From the NCBI GenBank assembly GCA_934270475.1, contig CAKQPS010000001.1:248001-312000 (forward strand): a stretch of DNA of 64,000 nucleotides. The letters are read 5' to 3'. Each line of letters begins with the position of its first letter. Position 1 is the first letter of the stretch. Below are positions 33,662-41,276 of the stretch, piece by piece. The position numbers were made by a program, and so were the translations under genes. This stretch comes from an uncultured Alphaproteobacteria bacterium (GTDB taxonomy: Bacteria; Pseudomonadota; Alphaproteobacteria; RF32; CAG-239). Under the pieces are notes generated by a model. That model was given only the letters and a program-made list of their open reading frames with translations, searched no databases and was not told the origin of the DNA.

Positions 33662-34874
33662 GTTTTCATATCGAAACAAAATATTATGTAATTACTTGGG
33701 ATTATCATTTTTATGTTCAATAATTTTTTTCATATTACTTTCGTATTCACCGACGCAAAGCCAGCTGTGGTTTGCAAATTTCGGTGATTATATGGCAGAT
33801 TTTTTAAATAATTTTACAATTTTATCGCATAATGACCCGTACAATGTTATAGCAGATGCTGATTCTGAAAAACTTTATTATCTGAATTATCCAATATTGG
33901 GATGTGATAGAGCGTATCCGCCGTTTGCGTATTTTATCTTTAAATTGATATTTTTAATAACTCCTAACGAACCTTATGCTAGACTAGCGTTTAGCCAATA
34001 TTTTATTTTTTGTATGGCTGCGTTCTATTTAATAGTTTTGAACAATAATTTGAAAGCTAAATCTTGGATAAAAACTTTAATTATATTAGCCTTTATAACA
34101 AGCGGAATTTTTATGAGCTCTTTGGAAAGAGGTAATATAATATATCTTTCCTGCTTGGGCGTTGCTTTTTTTGTTTTTTATAACCATTCGGCTAATAAAT
34201 ATATTCGCGAGATGTCTTTGATTTCTTTATGCGTTGCCGTGAATATCAAAATAGCTCCTGTTATTTTCGGGGTGATGCTATGGCAGGAAAAAAGGTATAA
34301 GGATATAATTCACTGTATTTTTTATTGCTGTTTAATGTTCTTTTTGCCGCTGCTGTCTTTTGAAGGCGGTATGCTTGATAACATAGCGGCATTTTGCAAT
34401 AATTTATCTTTTCAGATAAATGCTTATTCGTCTAGAGGAAATATAAATTTGCAATATCTGCCTTATGGATATATTTTTTCTCTATATATTTATCCGTATC
34501 TTGCAAAATTTATATGTATAATGGCTTTTTTTGCTTTTTGGTTTCAAAAAGAATATTGGAAGAAAATTGCAATTATCACTGTTTTTATGCTAGTGTCATC
34601 AGCTATTTCTGCAAATTATATGTTACTATATTTTTTCATTTTTATGACACTTTTTTTCAGTAAAACTGATTATTCTAAACTCGATTTTATCTATATGATA
34701 TTATTTGTTATAATGTTTAGTCCTATTCAGATATTTGTGCAAGGTGTCAATATTTATGACGATGTGCTGAAAATCAGCAGATTAGCGTTACTGGCGTTTT
34801 TAGCTTTTGAAAGTTTAGATGATTTAACCAACTTTATTTTAAATAAAATTTCAAAAAAAGAGGCGTCATTATGA
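33660..34874 (+). CDS. GT87-like integral membrane glycosyltransferase
   Basis: This 404-aa protein has about ten transmembrane helices. A loop after helix 1 contains DP and Tyr-Pro residues (ILGCDRAYPPFAYFIF). A later segment, LERGNIIYLSC followed by VNIKIAPVIFGVMLW, resembles GT87 (DUF2029) GT-C enzymes. These use polyprenyl-phosphate sugars to decorate lipids or surface polymers, with the active site facing the periplasm. The next gene overlaps by 4 bp. Base composition is lower in G+C than in the neighbours, suggesting acquired DNA. The start codon lies in the edge of the right inverted repeat. Confidence 0.65.
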   Translation: MFSYRNKILCNYLGLSFLCSIIFFILLSYSPTQSQLWFANFGDYMADFLNNFTILSHNDPYNVIADADSEKLYYLNYPILGCDRAYPPFAYFIFKLIFLITPNEPYARLAFSQYFIFCMAAFYLIVLNNNLKAKSWIKTLIILAFITSGIFMSSLERGNIIYLSCLGVAFFVFYNHSANKYIREMSLISLCVAVNIKIAPVIFGVMLWQEKRYKDIIHCIFYCCLMFFLPLLSFEGGMLDNIAAFCNNLSFQINAYSSRGNINLQYLPYGYIFSLYIYPYLAKFICIMAFFAFWFQKEYWKKIAIITVFMLVSSAISANYMLLYFFIFMTLFFSKTDYSKLDFIYMILFVIMFSPIQIFVQGVNIYDDVLKISRLALLAFLAFESLDDLTNFILNKISKKEASL

Positions 34875-35449
34875 ATGAGTTAAAAAACACTTCTCTAATA
34901 GGTAAGATATTTGGCTTTTTTGTGTTTATTTTAGGCTATATCTTGGTATTGTCTTTGCTGCTTTTGGGGCTTTTTTCTTTTATTCCAAATCAGGTTTTGT
35001 TTTATACTCCGTTTCTGATTTTGGTTACCGCCGTAATTTTTTCGATGTTGTGGCAGTTTTTCCAAAAAAATTTATTTGAAACTTTGCTAATTTGTTTTTG
35101 TTTGGCGTGTATGGGGTTTTCTTTTATATTTTTAGCGCCGTTTGCCGTGGATAGAAGCTTATCTACCTTTATTTTCTTTTATTCTGTTCAAAATAAAAAA
35201 TTTCCTGAAAATGGAGTGTCATCAGAATATATGTATGATTTTTATGTTAGAAGACTAAATGACGGCGTTAATGGTAATTTTTTAATAAAGCAAGGCGATG
35301 ATTATTATCCTACTTTTAGGGCTAAATTATATTATGCTTTAATGTATCCTATTGGAATAGCGACAGGTTCATTAAGCAATTATCAGAAATTTTGCGCTGA
35401 AGTAGAAAAAAATAATAAGAATATTTCAAGTGGGGAAATTATGCGGTAA
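34871..35449 (+). CDS. Unknown membrane protein in the glycosyltransferase operon
   Basis: This 192-aa protein has three hydrophobic helices in its first 110 residues. A soluble C-terminal part follows, with YMYDFYVRRLNDGVNGNFL and a Tyr-rich stretch. It overlaps the previous gene by ATGA, so translation is coupled and expression would follow the same switchable promoter. No family is recognised. It is AT-rich like its partner. It is probably an accessory subunit or modifier of the same surface glycan. Confidence 0.65.
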   Translation: MNELKNTSLIGKIFGFFVFILGYILVLSLLLLGLFSFIPNQVLFYTPFLILVTAVIFSMLWQFFQKNLFETLLICFCLACMGFSFIFLAPFAVDRSLSTFIFFYSVQNKKFPENGVSSEYMYDFYVRRLNDGVNGNFLIKQGDDYYPTFRAKLYYALMYPIGIATGSLSNYQKFCAEVEKNNKNISSGEIMR

Positions 35450-35513
35450 AAGCATTAAGCCGTTTAGCGGAGATGCAAAAAATAAATTGTTTTTACAATT
35501 TTGAAAAAACATC

Positions 35514-35542
35514 TTGCATTTACGGCGGATAGTTTGTATAAC
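35514..35542 (+). promoter_or_regulatory. Promoter for rpoZ
   Basis: TTGCAT and TATAAC are separated by 17 bp, about 40 bp before the rpoZ start. Confidence 0.55.
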
Positions 35543-35581
35543 CTTCTAAAAAGACAAACTTTTAATTAAAAGGTATTTGAA

Positions 35582-36055
35582 ATGGCAAGAGTTACTGTTG
35601 AAGATTGTATTGATAAAATTCCGAACCGCTATGATTTGGTGATGGTCGCTGCTCAGAGAGCCCGCGATATTTCATCCGGCGCACCGCTTTGCGTTGACCG
35701 CGACAATGATAAAAATTCGGTTGTGGCTTTGCGTGAAATTGCTGAAAACAAAGTAAGTATTGAAGATTTGCAAAAGTCTTTGGTTATGGGTCAGCAAAAA
35801 TATGTTGAAGTTGAAGAGCCGGAAGATGAAGAAGTTGAAATTTTGGCGGCTGAAAAAGAACTGGCTGACATGGACGGACAATTTTCAAGCGATATGATTA
35901 GCGATGAAGATTTGAACGGCAATATGCAGGTTCACGGCGGTGACGATGATGAAGATTTGAATTTGGATTCTGATGCCGCAGATATTGATTTTGATGATGA
36001 CGCCGACCTTGGCGATGATGCTTTGGACGACGGCATGGATGACGACGATTTGTAA
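35582..36055 (+). CDS. rpoZ: RNA polymerase omega subunit with long acidic tail
   Basis: This 157-aa protein begins with a standard omega sequence: MARVTVEDCIDKIPNRYDLV, then AAQRARDISSG and VVALREIAENKVS. Omega helps assemble and stabilise the RNA polymerase beta-prime subunit and contributes to ppGpp response. Typical omega is about 90-130 aa. Here the final 80 or so residues form a tail made mostly of Asp and Glu (for example DADLGDDALDDGMDDDDL). It is followed by rsh, the usual alphaproteobacterial pairing. Confidence 0.9.
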   Translation: MARVTVEDCIDKIPNRYDLVMVAAQRARDISSGAPLCVDRDNDKNSVVALREIAENKVSIEDLQKSLVMGQQKYVEVEEPEDEEVEILAAEKELADMDGQFSSDMISDEDLNGNMQVHGGDDDEDLNLDSDAADIDFDDDADLGDDALDDGMDDDDL

Positions 36056-36083
36056 TTTTCGCTGAAAAAAATTAACATTTCAT

Positions 36084-36122
36084 AAAGCAAAACGTATTAT
36101 ATAATTAGGTATGTTTTGCTTT
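36084..36122 (+). terminator. Terminator between rpoZ and rsh
   Basis: A stem AAAGCAAAACGT paired with ATGTTTTGCTTT has an AT-rich loop containing ATTATATAAT and is followed by T7. It lies only 30 bp before the rsh start, so rsh probably needs its own promoter or partial read-through. Confidence 0.75.
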
Positions 36123-36151
36123 TTTTGTATTTTGAAACAGGATAATGACCA

Positions 36152-38290
36152 ATGCTGAGACAATATGAACTGGTAGATTTAGTTAAGTCATACGACCCGT
36201 ACGCCGATGAAGACGCACTTAACCGCGCCTATGTTTTTGCCTTAAAAAAACACGGCTCTCAGCTGCGAACATCGGGAGACCCTTATTATTCGCACCCGAT
36301 TGAAGTTGCCGGTATTCTGACGAAATTCAAACTGGACAGCGCCTCGATTATTGCCGCTTTGCTGCATGATACGGTGGAAGACACCGACACCACGCTTGAT
36401 GAAATTCGCGATTTGTTCGGCGACCAAGTGGCGCAGCTGGTGGACGGTTTAACCAAATTGGCGATGATTGAGCAAAAATCCGGTTCCAGCAAGCAAGCCG
36501 AAAATTTCCGCAAGCTGCTTTTGGCGATGTCGGAAGATATCCGCGTGCTGCTGATAAAGCTTGCCGACCGCCTACACAATATGCGCACGCTGCACTTTTG
36601 CCCGCCGGAAAAACGCGCCCGCATTGCCAAAGAAACCTTGGATATTTACGCGCCGTTGGCCGAGCGCATTGGTATGCAGGAAGTCAAAGAAGAAATGGAC
36701 GAAATCGCTTTTGCCGAGCTTTATAAAGATGCGCACGATTCTATTGTTGCCCGTCTTAACTTTTTGCGTGAACAGGGCAGCGATATTGTGCCGAAGATTA
36801 TTAAACAGCTGGAGCAGGATATGGCTGACAACGGCGTGCACTGCACCATTACCGGACGTGAAAAATCTCCGTATTCGATTTGGCGCAAAATGCAGCTGAA
36901 AAACGCTTCTTTCGAACAGCTTTCCGATATTATGGCGTTTAGAATTTGTGTTGACACCGTGGCGGACTGCTATCAGGCGTTGGGTATTATTCACAGCAAA
37001 TATCACATGGTGCCGCGCCGTTTCAAAGACTATATTTCCACACCTAAGCCGAACGGCTATCAATCTTTGCATACCGGCGTGATTGGTCCGTATGACGTGC
37101 GGATTGAAGTGCAAATCCGCACATACGAAATGCACGAAGTTAATGAAAAAGGTGTGGCGGCGCACTGGGCGTATAAACAGGGACAGCGTACCGAGGGTAA
37201 AAACTTTCGTTGGATACGCGAGCTGCTGGAAATTTTGGATCAAGCGCAGAATCCGGACGAGTTTTTGGAAAACACCAAGCTTGAAATGTATAACGACCAA
37301 GTTTTCTGCTTTACGCCGAAAGGAGACTTGATAGGTTTGCCGGTTGGCTCTACGCCGGTGGACTTTGCTTATGCCGTGCACTCTAATGTTGGCGATACCT
37401 GCGTCGGCGCTAAAATTAACGGAGAAATCAAGCCGTTGCGCACCATTTTACAAAACGGCGACCAGGTGGAAGTTTTAACGGCGAAAAATCAGCACCCGTC
37501 TTTGGAATGGGACAGATTTGTGGTAACCGGAAAAGCTAAAGCCGCAATCCGCCGCTATGTCCGTATCAATAAGCGCGAGCAGTTTATTACGCTGGGCAAA
37601 GAAATCTTGGAAAAATTATTCAAGCAAGAAGAACAGGAGTTTACCGAAAAAGGTTTGGTTAATGTTCTTTCTAATTTTGAAGCCGAAACCGTGGACGATA
37701 TTTATGCCAAAGTCGGCGAAGGCTTGGTTACAGGCTGGGATGTGCTGCGCGCCGTGCATCCGGCATATAAACAATCCAAACTCGAAAAAATGGTAAGTTC
37801 CATCAAGCTGCCGGTTTTCAAAAAAGAGCAAACTAAAAAAGACGCCCTCAAAATCCGTGGACTGATTGACGGTATGGCCGTGCATTTTGCCGGCTGCTGC
37901 CACCCTGTCCCAGGAGATAGAATCGTCGGTATTGTTACTACCGGCAAAGGCGTAACCGTGCATACTCTCGATTGTCCGTCGCTTAAAAATTATGAAAAAG
38001 AACCGGAACGCTGGCTGGATATTGATTGGGGAACCGATGCCGAAAATGAAAAGCATACCGCGCGTTTGAAACTAATGATTAGCAACGAGCCGGGAGCGTT
38101 GGCTGATGTGGCGAATATTGTGGCTAAAGCGAATTCAAATATTATGAATTTGAATATTACCTACCGCACTTTGAGCTATTTTGAAATTTTGCTGGATATA
38201 GAAGTTAAAAACGTGGAGCAGCTGAATAATCTGATTACGGCGTTGAAGGCGGCAAAATCAATCAGCTATGTTTCTCGCGCCAACAAATAA
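36152..38290 (+). CDS. Rsh (SpoT/RelA), bifunctional (p)ppGpp synthetase/hydrolase
   Basis: This 712-aa protein makes and breaks the stringent-response alarmone (p)ppGpp. In order: the HD hydrolase (about 25-180) with HPIEVAGIL and LLHDTVEDT; the synthetase (about 230-350) with GREKSPYSIWRKM and PKPNGYQSLHTGV; TGS (about 385-450); a zinc-finger-like part with GCCHPVPGD; and a C-terminal ACT domain (about 635-712). Both active sites look intact. It is followed by acpS after 11 bp, so the two may share a transcript. It is usually called rsh or spoT in Alphaproteobacteria. Confidence 0.97.
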   Translation: MLRQYELVDLVKSYDPYADEDALNRAYVFALKKHGSQLRTSGDPYYSHPIEVAGILTKFKLDSASIIAALLHDTVEDTDTTLDEIRDLFGDQVAQLVDGLTKLAMIEQKSGSSKQAENFRKLLLAMSEDIRVLLIKLADRLHNMRTLHFCPPEKRARIAKETLDIYAPLAERIGMQEVKEEMDEIAFAELYKDAHDSIVARLNFLREQGSDIVPKIIKQLEQDMADNGVHCTITGREKSPYSIWRKMQLKNASFEQLSDIMAFRICVDTVADCYQALGIIHSKYHMVPRRFKDYISTPKPNGYQSLHTGVIGPYDVRIEVQIRTYEMHEVNEKGVAAHWAYKQGQRTEGKNFRWIRELLEILDQAQNPDEFLENTKLEMYNDQVFCFTPKGDLIGLPVGSTPVDFAYAVHSNVGDTCVGAKINGEIKPLRTILQNGDQVEVLTAKNQHPSLEWDRFVVTGKAKAAIRRYVRINKREQFITLGKEILEKLFKQEEQEFTEKGLVNVLSNFEAETVDDIYAKVGEGLVTGWDVLRAVHPAYKQSKLEKMVSSIKLPVFKKEQTKKDALKIRGLIDGMAVHFAGCCHPVPGDRIVGIVTTGKGVTVHTLDCPSLKNYEKEPERWLDIDWGTDAENEKHTARLKLMISNEPGALADVANIVAKANSNIMNLNITYRTLSYFEILLDIEVKNVEQLNNLITALKAAKSISYVSRANK

Positions 38291-38301
38291 GGAGATGTGC
38301 A

Positions 38302-38694
38302 ATGATATTAGGATTGGGCTGTGATATTGTTAATGTTGAGCGAATCGCCAAATCTCCTGAATTTTTGGAGCGTTTTAAACAAAAAATCATGGGGGCGGAA
38401 GAACTTGAGGAACTGGATTTTCGCGGTGATATAACTTATAAGGAACTGGCTTGCCGTTTGGCGAAAGCCTACGCCGCCAAAGAGGCTTTTGTCAAAGCGT
38501 TGGGCACCGGTTTCAGAGACGGTATATTTATGCGGGATATTCAAATTTTGCACACGGATTTAGGCAAGCCGGAACTTTTAATTAGCGGCAGAGCTTTTAC
38601 ATATTTGCAAAAACTCAGCGTTACAGCGCAGACTTTTGTTTCGCTGAGTGATGACTATCCGTTTGCTCAAGCGGTGGTGGTTATTGAAAAATAA
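38302..38694 (+). CDS. acpS: Holo-ACP synthase (intact copy)
   Basis: This 130-aa enzyme moves 4'-phosphopantetheine from CoA to acyl carrier protein in fatty acid synthesis. It has the Mg-binding LGCDIVNVERI (Asp8), then RLAKAYAAKEAFVKALGTG (Glu61), and a complete C-terminus. An AGGAG site precedes the ATG. From residue 26 onward its DNA is duplicated 1437 bp downstream at 39815. This is the only copy with both Mg ligands, so it is the functional gene. Confidence 0.96.
   Translation: MILGLGCDIVNVERIAKSPEFLERFKQKIMGAEELEELDFRGDITYKELACRLAKAYAAKEAFVKALGTGFRDGIFMRDIQILHTDLGKPELLISGRAFTYLQKLSVTAQTFVSLSDDYPFAQAVVVIEK
38378..38694 (+). repeat. 317-bp direct repeat, copy 1 (3' part of acpS)
   Basis: This stretch recurs at 39815-40131 with only two base differences (C/T at 38404 versus 39841, and one synonymous C/T in a GCCTACGCC/GCCTATGCC context). 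It starts inside codon 26 and ends exactly at the acpS stop codon. Confidence 0.95.
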
Positions 38695-38701
38695 AATTTT
38701 C

Positions 38702-38730
38702 TTTACTTGTTGGACAAAAAGACATATAAT
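38702..38730 (+). promoter_or_regulatory. Promoter for the gene at 38760
   Basis: TTTACT and a perfect TATAAT are separated by 17 bp, 30 bp before the ATG. Confidence 0.6.
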
Positions 38731-38759
38731 GTATGTAATATTAACAAGGAATTTGCGTC

Positions 38760-39845
38760 ATGGAAAAAAATTATTCACCGGAAATCAAAAAACTTTTGCA
38801 AGATATAAAAGCAATACTTACAAAAGTTAATCAAGAACAAGCTCAAAAGCGCGAAGGAATAGAAAATGCTAAATATATTGCCCACGGTACACACGTTGAT
38901 AAAAAAGCTTTTGATAATATTTATTACAAAAAACATCCGGAGGTAAAACTCGGCGATGCTGAAATGATGTTGCCGGCTTTTCCGAAGGAAACACAAAATG
39001 AACTGGACGCAATCAAAGAGGTGCAACAGAAATTTGTTGAGAGCTATATCGAAAAACACCCTGAACTCGCAGGCAAAGAGACTTATGAAGTTTTGATGGA
39101 ATCCGGTTTTCCGATGGGGGCAGATTTACAAAAGGAACTTGGTATTCCGGAACGTGTTTTTGGTATTCCAACTAAATCAGATGACAACAATCAACCTGTT
39201 TTTGATGAAAAAGGCGTGCCTGTTCCGCAAGACGGCAGCTATGCTTACGCATTAAAGAAATGCAGTTGCAGCATAAGTTTCAGTCAAGAAAATTATCCGA
39301 TTTTAATAGGCACTGAAACACGTTTTGCCGATTTTGAAAGCGGAAAGAAAAAAGGGCACATTTTTATCTTGGAAGGCGAGAATTTTAAGCCTGAAATTGA
39401 TAAACAGGGAAATATTACTGAATATACCGCGCCCGGAGATGTTAAAGTTGTTCATCACCAAGAAGTTACTCCTAAAGATGTTATGCAACATAACGGTCAG
39501 CTTATTATGTTTAAGTCAGAAGAAGATTTTGAAAGATGGTCGGCTCAATGGAGTTTTGATTTTAGAATAGAAAATGGTTCTGAAATAATGAAGTCGCTGG
39601 AAGATGAAGTCAGAGCCGGGCGAGCGACTTATATAAACGCTACAAATCGTGGAGAAAAGCCGTTGCTTAAATCTTTGGAAACAGCCCAAGTGCAGAGAAC
39701 CGTGTTAGAACGCCTTGCCGGCTGTCAGAATAAACTTGCCGCTAAGAAGCCTGTAAACGAATCTGTTGCAAAAAGCCCAGATAATAATAAACGGCAAGTT
39801 AACAGAGCAATTTTAACAAAAAATCATGGGGGCGGAAGAATTTGA
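38760..39845 (+). CDS. Unknown protein between acpS copies
   Basis: This 361-aa protein is soluble, with no signal peptide or membrane segment. A helical N-terminus (1-45) precedes a central region. A possible folded domain (about 155-290) starts with AYALKKCSCSISFSQENY and holds KKKGHIFILEGENFKP. The C-terminal tail, with LAGCQNKLAAKKP and DNNK, is Lys-rich. Its last 10 codons are read out of the acpS repeat, so its natural end has been replaced or extended by the junction. It has its own strong promoter and an AAGGA ribosome site. I do not recognise the family. Confidence 0.7.
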   Translation: MEKNYSPEIKKLLQDIKAILTKVNQEQAQKREGIENAKYIAHGTHVDKKAFDNIYYKKHPEVKLGDAEMMLPAFPKETQNELDAIKEVQQKFVESYIEKHPELAGKETYEVLMESGFPMGADLQKELGIPERVFGIPTKSDDNNQPVFDEKGVPVPQDGSYAYALKKCSCSISFSQENYPILIGTETRFADFESGKKKGHIFILEGENFKPEIDKQGNITEYTAPGDVKVVHHQEVTPKDVMQHNGQLIMFKSEEDFERWSAQWSFDFRIENGSEIMKSLEDEVRAGRATYINATNRGEKPLLKSLETAQVQRTVLERLAGCQNKLAAKKPVNESVAKSPDNNKRQVNRAILTKNHGGGRI

Positions 39846-40131
39846 GGAACTGGATTTTCGCGGTGATATAACTTATAAGGAACTGGCTTGCCGTTTGGCG
39901 AAAGCCTATGCCGCCAAAGAGGCTTTTGTCAAAGCGTTGGGCACCGGTTTCAGAGACGGTATATTTATGCGGGATATTCAAATTTTGCACACGGATTTAG
40001 GCAAGCCGGAACTTTTAATTAGCGGCAGAGCTTTTACATATTTGCAAAAACTCAGCGTTACAGCGCAGACTTTTGTTTCGCTGAGTGATGACTATCCGTT
40101 TGCTCAAGCGGTGGTGGTTATTGAAAAATAA
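39815..40131 (+). repeat. 317-bp direct repeat, copy 2
   Basis: This copy is 99% identical to 38378-38694. Upstream of 39815 and downstream of 40131 the two copies have nothing in common. Confidence 0.95.
39826..40131 (+). pseudogene. 5'-truncated acpS duplicate
   Basis: An open frame of 101 codons from ATG 39826 encodes acpS residues 30-130 with one change (Leu35 to Phe). It lacks the first 25 or so residues, including the Mg-binding GCDIV motif, so it should be inactive. Its start overlaps the end of the preceding gene in another frame. The near-perfect identity to the intact copy means the duplication is recent or kept alike by gene conversion. Confidence 0.85.
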
Positions 40132-40206
40132 GCTTAATACTTAAACAGAGTAAAACATTGTTGCGTTTTTATTTTTTTTGCAAGCTGCCTTTGCGTTAGA
40201 AAAAAG

Positions 40207-40235
40207 TTGACAAAATTTTGAAAAGAGTATAGAAT
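40207..40235 (+). promoter_or_regulatory. Promoter for the gene at 40269
   Basis: A perfect TTGACA and a TAGAAT are separated by 17 bp, followed by a 34-bp leader to the ATG. It is one of the best promoter matches in the window. Confidence 0.65.
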
Positions 40236-40268
40236 GACACTAAATAAACCTAGACAAGGAGAAGCAAA

Positions 40269-41225
40269 ATGTTTGATGCGAATGATTGGGGTAAATATTT
40301 AGATGAAGAAGATGCGTATTATAATGGTCAATATAATAAGTATCATTCTAATGATGCGGAAGATTCTTTAGAATTTGATGAAGAAGATCCGCAGAAAAAA
40401 ATTGATGAAATTAAGGGGAGAGTGGAAGCAGCAGAATGTAATCCGCAAAGTTTAAGCGTTGATTATCGCGCGTTGGGAGAAATAATAGCTGTTTCCGAAG
40501 GAAAGTTAGCGTTGGATTCCGCATTTAAGACATTTATGCTGGCTATGAAATCACCTAAAAATGATGCCTCTTCTCTTGCTGAAGCATATAAAGTTTTAGG
40601 TACTAATCATGTGTCTTGGACTTTTGTAAATGATGAACATTATGGGAGGGATTATAAGGATGCAGCTATTGATGCAATTATTGAAACTTCAAACTCGCAT
40701 AAAGATGGGGCTAATTCATTAGAAAAATATGCCAAAAAAGCTGTTGGTAGAGTGGTAAAAGCTGATGGTGTGGCGCCGGAGACTATTGTTAATAGATTTA
40801 ATAAATCCTCAGAGGATTTTTACGGAGATTACTTAGATAGAGTTTATGGCGCATTTGGCGATATAGCTAGATATAAACCTGAATTGTTAGATTCTAGATC
40901 TGAAATATTTATGAAAGCTCTAAAATCACCGAAAAATACCGAATATTCTTTATCAGCTGCCACCAAAGCTTTGGATTATATTTTAAAGGCTAAGCCTGAA
41001 TTGGCTGCACCTTTGTCAGAATCTTTAAAACAAGCTCAGAAGCAAGTAAACATCGCTGAACATATTGCAAAATGTCGACGTGACCTTGCCAAGCAAAAAA
41101 CTCCTGAGCAAACACCAGTTACTCCTAAGCAAACACAAGATAATAATAAAGATGTTGCTGCTAAAGTTTCGAAATACTTATTATATGGGGTGAAAAATAG
41201 AAAGGGTGGTCATACTCCTGAATAA
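40269..41225 (+). CDS. Unknown helical-repeat protein
   Basis: This 318-aa soluble protein has a very acidic, Tyr-rich N-terminus (1-45). Three related helical repeats follow at about 84-112, 132-163 and 209-240. The first and third share FMxAxKSPKN followed by SLxxAxKxL; the middle one (SNSHKDGANSLEKYAKKAV) is more diverged. The C-terminal tail (HIAKCRRDLAKQK, then Pro/Thr/Gln-rich, then DNNK) resembles the tail of the gene at 38760. No signal peptide is seen. Its own promoter and terminator make it monocistronic. The family is not recognised. Confidence 0.7.
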   Translation: MFDANDWGKYLDEEDAYYNGQYNKYHSNDAEDSLEFDEEDPQKKIDEIKGRVEAAECNPQSLSVDYRALGEIIAVSEGKLALDSAFKTFMLAMKSPKNDASSLAEAYKVLGTNHVSWTFVNDEHYGRDYKDAAIDAIIETSNSHKDGANSLEKYAKKAVGRVVKADGVAPETIVNRFNKSSEDFYGDYLDRVYGAFGDIARYKPELLDSRSEIFMKALKSPKNTEYSLSAATKALDYILKAKPELAAPLSESLKQAQKQVNIAEHIAKCRRDLAKQKTPEQTPVTPKQTQDNNKDVAAKVSKYLLYGVKNRKGGHTPE

Positions 41226-41229
41226 CTAA

Positions 41230-41257
41230 AAAGGCGGGAAAATGTTTTCCCGCCTTT
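41230..41257. terminator. Terminator between gene 40269 and adk
   Basis: A 13-bp perfect stem (AAAGGCGGGAAAA and its complement) with a 2-nt loop lies between convergent genes. Confidence 0.85.
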
Positions 41258-41276
41258 AATGTTGTTTAAGACAATA

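Noticed and set aside
33422..33723. Two overlapping plus-strand frames of 63 codons across the inverted repeat
   Set aside because: They cross the repeat arms and the ribosome site of the next gene and are Lys/Phe-rich from A/T runs. There is no sign of coding.
39826..40131. Second acpS as a functional paralogue
   Set aside because: It lacks residues 1-29 including the Mg-binding Asp of GCDIV; near-identity reflects recent duplication, not selected function.
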